Assembly (NCBI RefSeq): GCF_002095315.1
Contig: NZ_MLFN01000047.1
Span: forward strand, 1-35,371
From: Pantoea conspicua
Lineage (GTDB): Bacteria; Pseudomonadota; Gammaproteobacteria; Enterobacterales; Enterobacteriaceae
DNA length: 35,371 bases
Direction of reading: 5' to 3'
The notes beneath the pieces were generated by a model. That model saw nothing but the letters and a program-made list of their open reading frames with translations. It had not been told where the DNA came from and did not search any database. A program made the translations under genes and the position numbers. Shown in pieces: positions 1 through 8,595 of this stretch (position 1 is its first letter; every line of letters begins with the position of its first letter).

Positions 1-371
1 CGCGTGAGGAGGCACAACAGGCGTTTCCACACGTGATGAAACGGGCGCTGCCGCAGCTGTTGCGCAGCCGGGCCGCCGGTGCCCGCGAAAGCGAAGCCCG
101 CCTGGACGCACTGATGGCGATTATGACCTCGCTCAGCGATACCTGCGTGCTGTCACGCGCGGGCATGACCGGACTGGAAACCATGCAGCGCGGCGCCCGT
201 GCGGTGCTGCTGGCCGGTGGTTGCCGCACCGCTGAAGGTCAGGCTGCCCTCGCCCGTCTGGATCACCGCATGCTGGCGCTGAACGCCTCGCCAGGCGGTG
301 CCGCCGATTTGCTGGCCGCGACGCTGTTTGTCGACCGGATCTCTCCGGCCGCCCACCACTCTTTTAATTAG
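1..371 (+). CDS. mdcB: MdcB, triphosphoribosyl-dephospho-CoA synthase, C-terminal part (5' end outside window)
   Basis: An open frame enters from the window edge (first full codon at base 3) and ends at TAG 369-371, giving about 122 C-terminal residues. The family (MdcB/CitG) makes 2'-(5''-triphosphoribosyl)-3'-dephospho-CoA from dephospho-CoA and ATP, the precursor of the prosthetic group of the malonate decarboxylase acyl carrier protein. The visible part has the family's C-terminal helical look, including the segment [12 protein letters not shown] and alanine-rich helices. The assignment leans strongly on position: mdcC starts 8 bases downstream, in the order known for Klebsiella mdcABCDEFGH. 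An ATG at 33 is internal, not the start, because the frame is open upstream of it. CitG is the related alternative, but the mdc context makes MdcB much more likely. Confidence 0.88.
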   Translation, partial: REEAQQAFPHVMKRALPQLLRSRAAGARESEARLDALMAIMTSLSDTCVLSRAGMTGLETMQRGARAVLLAGGCRTAEGQAALARLDHRMLALNASPGGAADLLAATLFVDRISPAAHHSFN

Positions 372-379
372 AGGTCGTT

Positions 380-679
380 ATGGAACACATCACATTATCT
401 TTCCCTGCTAACCGCGCACTCAGCGGTAAAGCCCTGGCAGGGGTCGTTGGTTCCGGTGATATGGAAGTGCTGTACACCGCAACCGAAGGGCAAACGCTGA
501 ATATTGACATCACCACCTCACTGGATAACAGCGACGCCCGCTGGAAGGCGCTGTTTGACCGCCTGAATCTGATCAGCGGCCTGCCTGCCGGACAGCTGGT
601 TATTCACGACTTTGGCGCAACGCCTGGCGTTGCGCGCATCCGTATTGAACAGGTATTTGAGGAGGTGAGTCATGCGTAA
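380..679 (+). CDS. mdcC: MdcC, malonate decarboxylase acyl carrier protein (delta subunit)
   Basis: This is the small acyl carrier subunit (99 aa) of cytosolic malonate decarboxylase. It carries the phosphoribosyl-dephospho-CoA thiol arm to which acetyl and malonyl groups are bound. Ser25 lies in the segment VVGSGDMEVLY, matching the serine known to carry the prosthetic group in the Klebsiella protein, so the modification site looks intact. Its length is typical of the family. A GAGG ribosome-binding site at 371-374 supports the ATG at 380. The 3' end overlaps mdcD by 8 bases (672-679), which suggests translational coupling of carrier and decarboxylase subunits. Its modification depends on MdcB (substrate synthesis) and MdcG (transfer), both encoded here. 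Confidence 0.96.
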   Translation: MEHITLSFPANRALSGKALAGVVGSGDMEVLYTATEGQTLNIDITTSLDNSDARWKALFDRLNLISGLPAGQLVIHDFGATPGVARIRIEQVFEEVSHA

Positions 680-1505
680 TGATGCCAGTTTTATTGAATT
701 ACGTGCCCGCGAGCGCGCCCGTGCGCTGCTGGACGACGGCAGCTACCGCGAACTGCTGGACCCCTTTGAAGGCATCATGTCGCCGTGGCTGGCACCGCAG
801 GGTGTGGTGCCGCAGTCAGATGACGGCATGGTGGTTGCACGCGGTACGCTGAATGGTCAGCCTGCGGTGGTGATTGCTATTGAAGGCACCTTCCAGGGCG
901 GCAGTATGGGCGAAGTCTCCGGCGCGAAAATGGCCGCGGCACTTGAGCTGGCCGCCGAAGATAATCGCAACGGTATTCCGACCCAGGCGGTGCTGTGCCT
1001 CGAAACCGGTGGCGTCCGCTTGCAGGAGGCGAATCTGGGACTGGCGGCAATTGCCGATATCCATGCCGCGATTGTTGACCTGCGTCGCTACACCCCGGTG
1101 ATCGGCATCATTGCCGGTACCGTCGGCTGCTTCGGCGGGATGTCTATCGCGGCCGCGCTCTGTAGTTACCTGATCGTCACCCGCGAAGCACGCCTCGGTC
1201 TTAACGGCCCACAGGTTATCGAGCAGGAAGCGGGCATTGAAGAGTATGACTCCCGCGACCGTCCGTTTATCTGGAGCATGACCGGCGGCGAAATCCGCTA
1301 TGCCAGCGGCCTGGTAGATGCGCTGGTCAGCGATGGCGTCAATGCGGTGAAAACCGCGATGAACGACTTCATTGCCAAAGGCGTACCGGCGCAGCATCGC
1401 AGTGATAAATATGCGGATTTCCTGCCGCGTCTGAGCAACTTCGATACACATCAGCAGGCCGATACCGCGATCATCAAACAGCTTTTCGCCCGGGAGGAGA
1501 AATAA
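672..1505 (+). CDS. mdcD: MdcD, malonate decarboxylase beta subunit (malonyl-S-ACP decarboxylase)
   Basis: This 277-aa subunit of the carboxyltransferase/crotonase-like fold works with MdcE to decarboxylate malonyl-S-ACP to acetyl-S-ACP plus CO2 in the cytosol. The glycine-rich oxyanion-type segments typical of the family are visible: EGTFQGGSMGEVSGAKM (about residues 71-87) and GIIAGTVGCFGGMSIAAALC (about 145-164). The coding start is set by the strong GGAGGTGAG site at 661-669 and overlaps the end of mdcC. The stop overlaps the mdcE ATG by one base (TAATG at 1503-1507). Length and composition look normal and the subunit appears intact. Confidence 0.96.
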   Translation: MRNDASFIELRARERARALLDDGSYRELLDPFEGIMSPWLAPQGVVPQSDDGMVVARGTLNGQPAVVIAIEGTFQGGSMGEVSGAKMAAALELAAEDNRNGIPTQAVLCLETGGVRLQEANLGLAAIADIHAAIVDLRRYTPVIGIIAGTVGCFGGMSIAAALCSYLIVTREARLGLNGPQVIEQEAGIEEYDSRDRPFIWSMTGGEIRYASGLVDALVSDGVNAVKTAMNDFIAKGVPAQHRSDKYADFLPRLSNFDTHQQADTAIIKQLFAREEK

Positions 1506-2305
1506 TGACCCAGACAATCAGCCGAGGTGCAACATGGCTGGAAAAACTCGCACCCCATGCGCAGCGTATGAGTGGTCTGTGCCCTTCTGTTCAGGTGGCT
1601 GACGGTGAGCTTAATGGGGAAAGCGTGCGTTTTATCGCCGTGGTCCCTGACGCTGAAAACCACTATCCGCGTGCCGCCAAAGGCGAAGTCGGTCTGCTGG
1701 AAGGCTGGACGCTGGCGAAAGTAGTTAATGAAACCCTTGAAGCTGACAGCAACAGCACGGTGAAACGCCCTATCGTGGCGGTGATTGATGTAGCCAGTCA
1801 GGCGTATGGTCGCCGTGAAGAGGCGTTTGGTATACATCAGGCGCTGGCCGGTGCCGCAGGCGCCTATGCCAAAGCGCGGCTTGCCGGTCACCCGGTGATT
1901 GGCCTGATTGTCGGCAAGGCGATGTCCGGCGCATTTCTGGCGCATGGCTATCAGGCGAACCGTCTGATCGCGCTCAACGATCAGGGCGTGCTGGTCCACG
2001 CAATGGGCAAAGAGTCCGCTGCGCGTATCACCCTGCGTACCGTGGACGCGCTGGAAAAACTGGCGGCGACGATTCCACCGATGGCGTATGACGTCAGCAA
2101 CTTCGCCACGCTGGGCCTGCTCTCTGACCTGCTGACCGTGACCGATCCTGATGCGCCGTCAGATGCCGATCTGGCGATGGTTGAGATCGCCCTGCAGAAA
2201 GCCATCGCCGATGCACGCCAGGATCCGAGCCTGAAAAACCGGCTGGGCGCTGAAAATCGCCACAGCTCCTCGCTGGTCCGCGAACGTATGCGCGCCAGCT
2301 GGTAA
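1505..2305 (+). CDS. mdcE: MdcE, malonate decarboxylase gamma subunit
   Basis: This 266-aa partner of MdcD completes the malonyl-S-ACP decarboxylase heterodimer, a pair resembling the two halves of acetyl-CoA carboxylase-type carboxyltransferases. The segment HPVIGLIVGKAMSGAFLAHG (about residues 126-145) is a glycine-rich CoA/pantetheine-arm region, and VHAMGKESAARITLRTVD follows. Translation starts at an ATG overlapping the mdcD stop, with GGAGGAG just upstream (about 1494-1500), so both subunits should be made in equal amounts. It is the last gene before a 133-base gap containing a hairpin and T-run. Confidence 0.96.
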   Translation: MTQTISRGATWLEKLAPHAQRMSGLCPSVQVADGELNGESVRFIAVVPDAENHYPRAAKGEVGLLEGWTLAKVVNETLEADSNSTVKRPIVAVIDVASQAYGRREEAFGIHQALAGAAGAYAKARLAGHPVIGLIVGKAMSGAFLAHGYQANRLIALNDQGVLVHAMGKESAARITLRTVDALEKLAATIPPMAYDVSNFATLGLLSDLLTVTDPDAPSDADLAMVEIALQKAIADARQDPSLKNRLGAENRHSSSLVRERMRASW

Positions 2306-2339
2306 ACCGACTAAAAAACAAAAATAAGCCTGCCGGAAA

Positions 2340-2386
2340 CGGCCTGGACGGGGCGGATGACCGCCCCGCAATCAGGGCCGCTTTTT
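2340..2386 (+). terminator. Hairpin plus T-run between mdcE and mdcF (terminator or attenuator)
   Basis: The core is a perfect 7-bp stem, GGGGCGG (2350-2356) and CCGCCCC (2361-2367), around the loop ATGA. Outer arms CGGCCT (2340-2345) and AGGGCCG (2374-2380) can pair with one bulged G. Five T residues (2382-2386) follow after one C. This fits a Rho-independent terminator shape inside the operon, so it may lower transporter and accessory gene expression relative to the decarboxylase subunits. The interior unpaired bases make termination strength uncertain. Confidence 0.6.
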
Positions 2387-2438
2387 AGAATTATAAACAT
2401 CGTGTTAGTCAAGAATTCTTCTTAAATACAGGTGATTT

Positions 2439-3398
2439 ATGATCTATACAATTGTTCATGCTCTTGCTCCAATCTTTGTGATTATGCTGCTGGGTTTCTG
2501 GGCCGGTAAGGCCGGAATGGTTAATAATAAAGACGTTTCACTGCTCAATATTTTTGTGATGGATTTTGCGCTGCCCGCCGCCCTGTTCAGTGCGACGGTT
2601 CAGACGCCCTGGCCGGGCATCGTGGCGCAATGGCCGCTCATCGTGGTGATTACCGGTGCCATGTGGATCACCTATGCGGCGGTCTATTTTAGCGCGACGA
2701 AGGTTTTCAAAAAATCGCCTCAGGATGCCGCTGTCCTGACGCTGACCGTTGCGCTGCCGAACTACGCCGCGCTGGGCCTGCCGATTCTTTCCAGCGTGCT
2801 GGGTGAAAATGGTGCGACCTCACTCTCTGTTGCGGTATCGATCGCCTGTGGTTCGGTACTGCTGACGCCGCTGTGCCTGCTGATTCTGGAACGCGAAAAG
2901 GCGTTTGCTGCCGGTACCGCGCACGGTTCAACCATGACGATGTTGCCGGTGTTAATGTGGCGCTCGCTGAAAAAACCGATCGTGATGGGTCCGTTGATCG
3001 GCGTGGTATTGTCGGCGCTGGGTATTAAAATGCCGGATCTGGTGCTGGCGGCGATTAAACCGCTGGGCCTGGCAGCAACCGCAGCAGCTCTGTTCCTGAC
3101 CGGGGTTATCCTCTCGGCACGCAAACTGAAACTCAACGCAGTGGTCGGCGTCGGTACCGTCGCTAAATTGTTAATTCAGCCGTTTATCGCCTGGGGTCTG
3201 GTACTGGCACTGGGTCTGAGTGGTCCGGTGGCGATTACTGCGATTCTGATGATTGCTCTGTCAGCGGGCTTCTTTGGCGTGGTATTCGGCAATCGGTTTG
3301 GCGTGCAGTCGCCGGACGCCGAAGCCGTCCTGTTGTTAAGTTCTATTCTGTGTATTTTATCGTTACCCCTGTTCATTACCCTGACATCCGGAATGTAA
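2439..3398 (+). CDS. mdcF: MdcF, malonate transporter of the auxin efflux carrier (AEC) family
   Basis: This 319-aa integral membrane protein has about ten hydrophobic segments spread over its length, in the two bundles typical of AEC carriers. The N-terminal segment (IVHALAPIFVIMLLGFWAGK) and the central PNYAALGLPIL segment (about residues 107-117) resemble the family's conserved helix-break motifs. In mdc clusters this family member is taken to be the malonate carrier in the inner membrane. It starts at ATG 2439 after a weak AGGTG site and ends one base before mdcG. It follows the intercistronic hairpin, so its level may differ from that of mdcCDE. The exact substrate is inferred from context. 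Confidence 0.9.
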   Translation: MIYTIVHALAPIFVIMLLGFWAGKAGMVNNKDVSLLNIFVMDFALPAALFSATVQTPWPGIVAQWPLIVVITGAMWITYAAVYFSATKVFKKSPQDAAVLTLTVALPNYAALGLPILSSVLGENGATSLSVAVSIACGSVLLTPLCLLILEREKAFAAGTAHGSTMTMLPVLMWRSLKKPIVMGPLIGVVLSALGIKMPDLVLAAIKPLGLAATAAALFLTGVILSARKLKLNAVVGVGTVAKLLIQPFIAWGLVLALGLSGPVAITAILMIALSAGFFGVVFGNRFGVQSPDAEAVLLLSSILCILSLPLFITLTSGM

Positions 3399-3399
3399 T

Positions 3400-4020
3400 A
3401 TGAGCTGTTCACCGCGTCCCCACGATCTGCTCTGGCTTGGTTCAGACAGCGCCCTGTCAGCCATCAGCGAAGCGTGGGTCAGTCAGCACTGGCATCACGC
3501 GCTTCCGGTGGTGGTGCGCCGCGATGTCAGTCAATCCGGGCTGATTCCGGTGGGCGTGCGCGGTAAAAAACGCGAACAGCGCGCTGCCGGCTGGGCCGAT
3601 CCGGCCGGAATTACGCGCATCGTCACGCCGGAGATGCTGGCCGAACGGCAACATCTGTTCGGTTCGCCGTTTGCTGATTACCCACCGGTGAGGGCGGCGA
3701 TCACGCTGAGCGACAGCGACTGGCCCTGGTGCTGGGGCGTTACCGGCAGTACCGGTTACGCGCTGGCCACCCAGCTACCCACGCTGCATGACGCCAGCGA
3801 TCTCGACTTACTGATTCGCGCGCCGCAGCCGCTGGCTCGCGACAACCTGCAGCAGTGGCAGGCCCGAACTGAAACGCTGCCGTGCCGTGTAGATACCCAG
3901 GTTGAAACCCCGCTCGGTGCGTTTGCCCTTAACGAATGGCTGCGTGAAGGCCGTGTGCTGTTGAAAACCGCCACCGGACCGGTTCTGACCGCCTCTCCCT
4001 GGAGCAGAGATTCCGCATGA
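3400..4020 (+). CDS. mdcG: MdcG, phosphoribosyl-dephospho-CoA transferase (malonate decarboxylase holo-ACP synthase)
   Basis: MdcG (206 aa) transfers the phosphoribosyl-dephospho-CoA group from its triphosphoribosyl precursor onto the serine of MdcC. It is a nucleotidyltransferase-type enzyme. The motif GSTGYALAT (about residues 116-124) followed by DASDLDLLIR places a D-x-D metal-binding pair at Asp134 and Asp136, as expected for the family, so the active site appears intact. The gene starts one base after mdcF ends. Its TGA overlaps the mdcH ATG (ATGA at 4017-4020), so the two are probably translationally coupled. Confidence 0.95.
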   Translation: MSCSPRPHDLLWLGSDSALSAISEAWVSQHWHHALPVVVRRDVSQSGLIPVGVRGKKREQRAAGWADPAGITRIVTPEMLAERQHLFGSPFADYPPVRAAITLSDSDWPWCWGVTGSTGYALATQLPTLHDASDLDLLIRAPQPLARDNLQQWQARTETLPCRVDTQVETPLGAFALNEWLREGRVLLKTATGPVLTASPWSRDSA

Positions 4021-4919
4021 AAATTCTTTTTACTTTTCCCGGCCAAGGCACGCAGCGGGTCGGTATGTTGCAGCATCTTCCTGACGGCGAGGCGCTGTTA
4101 AACAGTGTACGCACCGTACTGGGTGAAGAGACCGATCGGCTGGACAGTGCTGACGCGCTGCGCCATACCCGTGCCGTTCAGCTCAGCTTGCTGATTGCTG
4201 GCGTCGCCTGGGCACGCGAGCTGATCAGGCACGGACTCAAACCGGATATCGTCAGCGGCCTGTCGATTGGTGCTTATCCCGCCGCTGTCATTTCAGGCGC
4301 ACTCGATTTCAGCGATGCGCTACGGCTGGTCGCGCTGCGCGGTGATCTGATGGAACAGGCCTATCCGCAGGGTTATGGCCTGACCGCCATCACCGGACTG
4401 ACGCTCAGCCGGCTGGAGAAACTGCTGGTCGACAGCAATACCTATATCGCCAATCTCAATGCGGAAACGCAGATTGTCATTGCCGGACGGGACGAGGATA
4501 TGGCGCGGGTGGCGCAGAAAGCGCTGGATGCCGGGGCCAGTAAAGCGGTCAGGCTGGCGGTGAGTGTGCCTTCCCACTGCGCGCTGCTGGATAAGCCCGC
4601 TGCTGAACTGGCTGCTGCGTTTAAGTCTGTCCGCCTTTCGCGTCCCACCTGCGCTTACCTGAGCGGCTCGACGGGACGAGTAATCTGGGATCCAGAGAGG
4701 ATTGCCGACGATCTCGCCTTTAATATGGCGCGGACGGTGCAGTGGAGTGATGCGGTGATTTCAGCCAACCAGCGCGATGCCCGGCTGGCAATTGAAATGC
4801 CGCCTGGCAATGTGCTGACCGGCCTTACACTGCAGGCGGGCTGGCAGGGCGAAGCCATCTGCATGGAGCGCAACAGCGTTGAGGTGGCGCTGCATCTGGC
4901 TAAACGGCTGAGTCAGTAA
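4017..4919 (+). CDS. mdcH: MdcH, malonyl-CoA:acyl carrier protein transacylase
   Basis: MdcH (300 aa) loads MdcC with a malonyl group to start the catalytic cycle of malonate decarboxylase. It belongs to the FabD-like acyltransferase family. FPGQGTQ (residues 7-13) is the family's N-terminal signature, GLSIG carries the nucleophile Ser83, and His187 in SVPSHCALL is the likely catalytic partner. The final TAA at 4917-4919 lies inside the convergent mdcR gene, giving a 20-base tail-to-tail overlap. FabD is the close relative, but the position in the mdc cluster and the start overlap with mdcG settle the call. Confidence 0.95.
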   Translation: MKILFTFPGQGTQRVGMLQHLPDGEALLNSVRTVLGEETDRLDSADALRHTRAVQLSLLIAGVAWARELIRHGLKPDIVSGLSIGAYPAAVISGALDFSDALRLVALRGDLMEQAYPQGYGLTAITGLTLSRLEKLLVDSNTYIANLNAETQIVIAGRDEDMARVAQKALDAGASKAVRLAVSVPSHCALLDKPAAELAAAFKSVRLSRPTCAYLSGSTGRVIWDPERIADDLAFNMARTVQWSDAVISANQRDARLAIEMPPGNVLTGLTLQAGWQGEAICMERNSVEVALHLAKRLSQ

Positions 4920-5835
4920 GGCTGCGGGCATACATCCGCCCTTCTGCCGCCAGCGCCAGCAGGTCATGATCACGTTCACGGCGATGTGAGTAGACAATCG
5001 AAATCTGCTGACGCATCTGGTAAGCCTCGGCCAGGCTGACCAGCTGGATATTGTTTTCGTAAACTTTTTTCATCCGGCCCGGAATCAGCGCCAGTCCCAT
5101 GCCGGCCTGCACCAGGCTGACCATCGAAAAGATGTCATTGACCCTGGTGACCACTCGCGGTTCAAAACCCGCGACCTGAAACGCCTCCTGAAAGCCCGCA
5201 TAGGTGGCAAAGCCTTCGGCCAGCGAAACAAAATCGCGATCGGCATAATCGCGCAGATCCGCCGGACGGCTCAGATCCAGCGCTTCACCGGCCGGTGCGG
5301 CCAGGAAAATGTCATCATAAAACAGCGGGATCACATCGAAGCTTGAATCGCTGAGCTCGCCGTTGTTGGTGGCGATCAGGATCGCATCAAGCGCATCATC
5401 CTCAAGCATGTTCAGCAGCATCTGGTTGGAACCCATGGTGAGATCAAGCTCCAGCGTCGGCCGACGCAGCTTCATCCCCATAATCAGTCGCGGAATGGTC
5501 TCCAGCGTCAGCGAGTAGAGCGTACCGATCCGCAGGCGACCGCAGCCGACACCTGCCACCAGCCGTGCTTCCTCGATGCCTTTACCCATCAGCGCCGTTA
5601 CATCGCGGCAATATTCCAGCAGCGTCCAGGCGGCAGGCAGCGGCACCAGGTTGCGTCCCTTGTGAATAAACAGCGGGCAGTCTATACCCTCTTCCAGCGT
5701 ATGCAGCGCGCGGTGAACGCTGACGCTGCTCAGCTCCAGCGCTTCTGCGGTGCGGGCAATATTGCCTTTGTTCATAAACATCATGAAGACGCTGAGTTTA
5801 CGGAAAGTAATCTCGTGATTGATATTGTCACTCAT
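4900..5835 (-). CDS. mdcR: MdcR, LysR-type regulator of malonate decarboxylase genes
   Basis: This is a LysR-family transcriptional regulator of about 311 aa. The N-terminal helix-turn-helix is seen around residues 8-50 (RKLSVFMMFMNKGNIARTAE then LSSVSVHRALHTLEEG). The rest is the periplasmic-binding-protein-like effector domain, where malonate or a related compound is expected to bind. I chose the start MSDNINHE at 5835 because the HTH then begins at the usual distance. An in-frame ATG at 5889 would add 18 residues and cannot be excluded. The gene converges on the mdc operon and overlaps mdcH by 20 bases. It is the only regulator near the cluster. Confidence 0.9.
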   Translation of the reverse strand: MSDNINHEITFRKLSVFMMFMNKGNIARTAEALELSSVSVHRALHTLEEGIDCPLFIHKGRNLVPLPAAWTLLEYCRDVTALMGKGIEEARLVAGVGCGRLRIGTLYSLTLETIPRLIMGMKLRRPTLELDLTMGSNQMLLNMLEDDALDAILIATNNGELSDSSFDVIPLFYDDIFLAAPAGEALDLSRPADLRDYADRDFVSLAEGFATYAGFQEAFQVAGFEPRVVTRVNDIFSMVSLVQAGMGLALIPGRMKKVYENNIQLVSLAEAYQMRQQISIVYSHRRERDHDLLALAAEGRMYARSLTDSAV

Positions 5836-6128
5836 TGTCTGCTCTGCCTGTCTGTTCAAAAGGTGAAACGCACTGAAACCGGGCTGCATAATAGCCTATG
5901 CGTCAGCCAGGCCGATATGATCTGGCAAGGCAGCCGCGGAACTTCTGCCGGGAAGTCGATCGGAAAGACCTCTGGATCCTGCGCTATCAGGGCAGGCCGG
6001 ATAGGAGAGTGCGCGTTGCGCCACGGTCAGGCGGGAGAACGGAAGGTCACAAGTGTTACTGTGGCGGTGGCGGTGATGACCGGCGCTAAGCCCTGCGGCC
6101 GGTCCTTCAGCCGCAGAGAGGTGTCGCC
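5836..6128. other. Intergenic region between mdcR start and glgP end
   Basis: This 293-base gap must hold the mdcR promoter (minus strand) and the 3' end of the glg transcript. The clearest structure is a 7-bp inverted repeat, CTGCGGC (6093-6099) and GCCGCAG (6110-6116), with a 10-base loop just beyond the glgP stop. No T-run follows on the minus strand, so it is more likely an mRNA 3'-end stem than a classical terminator. No supported gene lies here. Confidence 0.5.
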
Positions 6129-8576
6129 TTACAACCTTATCGGTGAGATATTCCAGATCTCATCAGCGTACTCCTGAATAGTACGATCCGATGAGAAGTA
6201 GCCCATGCCAGCGATATTCATTGCGGCGCGTCGTTGCCACTCGTCCGGCTGACGATAGAGTGCATCCACCTTATCCTGAGTATCGACATAGCTGCGATAA
6301 TCCGCCAGCAGCTGGTAGTGATCGCCGAAGTTGACCAGTGAATCAAACAGGTTACGGTAACGGCCTGGCTCCTGCGGACTAAAGACGCCGGAAGCCAGCT
6401 GTGTCAGTACCTGATGCAGCTCCGGGTCCTCTTCGTAATACTGGCGCGGGTTATATCCCCCTTTGCGCAGCGCTTCTACCTGCGGCGTGGTGTTACCGAA
6501 AATGAAGATATTCTCTTTACCCACGTGCTCCAGCATCTCGACGTTGGCTCCATCCAGCGTGCCAATGGTCAGTGCGCCGTTCAGGGCAAACTTCATATTA
6601 CTGGTGCCGGAGGCTTCAGTCCCGGCGGTAGAAATTTGCTCTGAGAGATCGGCGGCCGGGATGATGATCTGCGCCAGACTGACGCTGTAGTTCGGTATAA
6701 AGACCACCTTCAGCTTGTTCTTCACCTGCGGATCGTTGTTGATCACTTTAGCGACATCGTTGATCAGATGAATGATGTGCTTGGCAACGTAATAGGCCGA
6801 GGCGGCTTTACCGGCGAAGATATTGACGCGGGGTACCCACGCTGCATCGGGATCGGCTTTGATGCGGTTATAGCGGGTGATCACATGCAGTACATTGAGC
6901 AACTGCCGCTTGTACTCATGGATACGCTTAATCTGCACATCAAACAGGGCGTTCGGGTCCAGCACCACATCGAGATTTTTCGCCACCCAGTCAGCCAGAC
7001 GACGCTTGTTCTGATGCTTGGCGACCGCCACTTTTTCAATAAAGGCCGGATAATCGATCTGCGCTTTCAGCTCGCCGAGCTGGCTGAGATCGGTACGCCA
7101 GTTGCGGCCGATCTCCTCATCCAGCACCTCAGAGAGGGCCGGATTGGCCAGCGCCAGCCAGCGACGCGGTGTCACGCCGTTGGTCTTGTTGCAGAAACGG
7201 CCCGGGAACAGACGTGAGAAATCGGCAAACAGCGACTGCACCATGAGGTTGGAGTGCAATTCAGAGACACCGTTTACCTTGTGGCTGACCACTACCGCCA
7301 GCCACGCCATGCGAATCCGGCGGCCGTCGTTCTCGTCGATGATCGAAATGCGCGACAGCAGATCCCAGTCATCCGGGTAGTAGTCCTGGATGGTTTTCAG
7401 GAAGAAGTCGTTAATTTCGAAAATGATGCTGAGATGGCGCGGCAGAATTTTGCCAATCATATCAACCGGCCAGGTCTCCAGCGCTTCGGTCATCAGCGTG
7501 TGGTTAGTGTAAGAGAAGACCTGACAGCAAACGTCAAACGCGTTGTCCCAGCTGAACTTATGTTCGTCGATCAGCAGACGCATCAGCTCGGGGATCGCCA
7601 GCACCGGGTGCGTGTCATTGAGGTGGATGGCGATTTTATCGGCCAGGTTATCCCAGGTCTGATGCATCCGCCAGTGACGATTAAGAATGTCCTGTACCGT
7701 GGCAGAGACCAGGAAATACTCCTGGCGTAACCGCAGTTCGCGGCCCGAATAGGTTGAATCATCGGGATAGAGCACGCGGGAAACGTTCTCGGAGTGGTTT
7801 TTATCTTCCACCGCCGCGAAATAGTCGCCCTGGTTGAATTTACCGAGGTTGATCTCGTTACTCGCCTGCGCGCCCCATAACCGCAGGGTATTGGTAGCGT
7901 CGGTGTCAAAGCCGGGGATGATCTGATCATAGGCCATTGCCAGAATCTCTTCTGTCTCCAGCCAGCGCACCTTCGCCCCTTCATGCTGCACCCGGCCACC
8001 GAAACGCACTTTGTAACGGGTATTGAAGCGCTGAAACTCCCACGGATTACCGTATTCCAGCCAGTAATCCGGTGACTCTTTCTGCTCACCTTCCACTATG
8101 TTCTGTTTGAACATGCCGTAGTCATAACGGATACCGTAGCCGCGGCCGGGCATCCCCAGCGTCGCCAGCGAGTCGAGGAAGCAGGCCGCCAGGCGACCCA
8201 GTCCGCCGTTGCCGAGGCCAGGATCGTTCTCCTCTTCCATCAGCTCGGCCAGATCCAGCCCCATCTCATCCAGCGCCTGGTTCAGATCGTCATAAATACC
8301 CATCGCCAGCAGCGCATTGCCCAGCGTGCGGCCCATCAGAAACTCCATCGACAGGTAATAGACCTGTCGCACATCCTGCGACAGCTGAGCACGGCTGGAA
8401 CGCAGCCAGCGCTCAACCATCCGGTCGCGCACCGCCAGCAGCGAGGCGTTGAGCCACTCATGCTTATTGGCGATAGAAGGATCTTTACCGATGGTAAACA
8501 TCAGCTTGTAGGCAATCGAATGCTTTAAGGCATCAACCGTCAACGTTGGTGAGGCGTAAGTGAAAGGTGCATTCAT
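6129..8576 (-). CDS. glgP: GlgP, glycogen/maltodextrin-type alpha-glucan phosphorylase
   Basis: GlgP removes glucose units from the ends of glycogen chains with phosphate, giving glucose-1-phosphate. The protein is 815 aa from the ATG at 8576, the same length as I recall for E. coli GlgP, and begins [12 protein letters not shown]. An upstream in-frame TTG at 8591 was rejected. The pyridoxal-phosphate lysine is Lys662 in [19 protein letters not shown], and DGANVEM follows. The glycogen-binding and catalytic domains look complete. It is the last gene of the glgBXCAP run, starting 19 bases after glgA ends. MalP is the paralogous alternative, but the operon position decides for GlgP. Confidence 0.97.
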   Translation of the reverse strand: MNAPFTYASPTLTVDALKHSIAYKLMFTIGKDPSIANKHEWLNASLLAVRDRMVERWLRSSRAQLSQDVRQVYYLSMEFLMGRTLGNALLAMGIYDDLNQALDEMGLDLAELMEEENDPGLGNGGLGRLAACFLDSLATLGMPGRGYGIRYDYGMFKQNIVEGEQKESPDYWLEYGNPWEFQRFNTRYKVRFGGRVQHEGAKVRWLETEEILAMAYDQIIPGFDTDATNTLRLWGAQASNEINLGKFNQGDYFAAVEDKNHSENVSRVLYPDDSTYSGRELRLRQEYFLVSATVQDILNRHWRMHQTWDNLADKIAIHLNDTHPVLAIPELMRLLIDEHKFSWDNAFDVCCQVFSYTNHTLMTEALETWPVDMIGKILPRHLSIIFEINDFFLKTIQDYYPDDWDLLSRISIIDENDGRRIRMAWLAVVVSHKVNGVSELHSNLMVQSLFADFSRLFPGRFCNKTNGVTPRRWLALANPALSEVLDEEIGRNWRTDLSQLGELKAQIDYPAFIEKVAVAKHQNKRRLADWVAKNLDVVLDPNALFDVQIKRIHEYKRQLLNVLHVITRYNRIKADPDAAWVPRVNIFAGKAASAYYVAKHIIHLINDVAKVINNDPQVKNKLKVVFIPNYSVSLAQIIIPAADLSEQISTAGTEASGTSNMKFALNGALTIGTLDGANVEMLEHVGKENIFIFGNTTPQVEALRKGGYNPRQYYEEDPELHQVLTQLASGVFSPQEPGRYRNLFDSLVNFGDHYQLLADYRSYVDTQDKVDALYRQPDEWQRRAAMNIAGMGYFSSDRTIQEYADEIWNISPIRL

Positions 8577-8595
8577 ATCCAGTTTTCCCAATCCG

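Noticed and set aside
816..1517. 233-codon minus-strand ORF opposite mdcD
   Set aside because: It lies fully antisense to a conserved gene with clear ribosome-binding site and overlaps; its translation shows no recognisable domain.
5662..6177. 171-codon plus-strand ORF over mdcR start and glgP end
   Set aside because: It is antisense to two real genes and has no ribosome-binding site or recognisable product.
8577..8591. TTG start for glgP five codons upstream
   Set aside because: The ATG at 8576 gives the known MNAPF start and the exact 815-aa length recalled for the E. coli protein.
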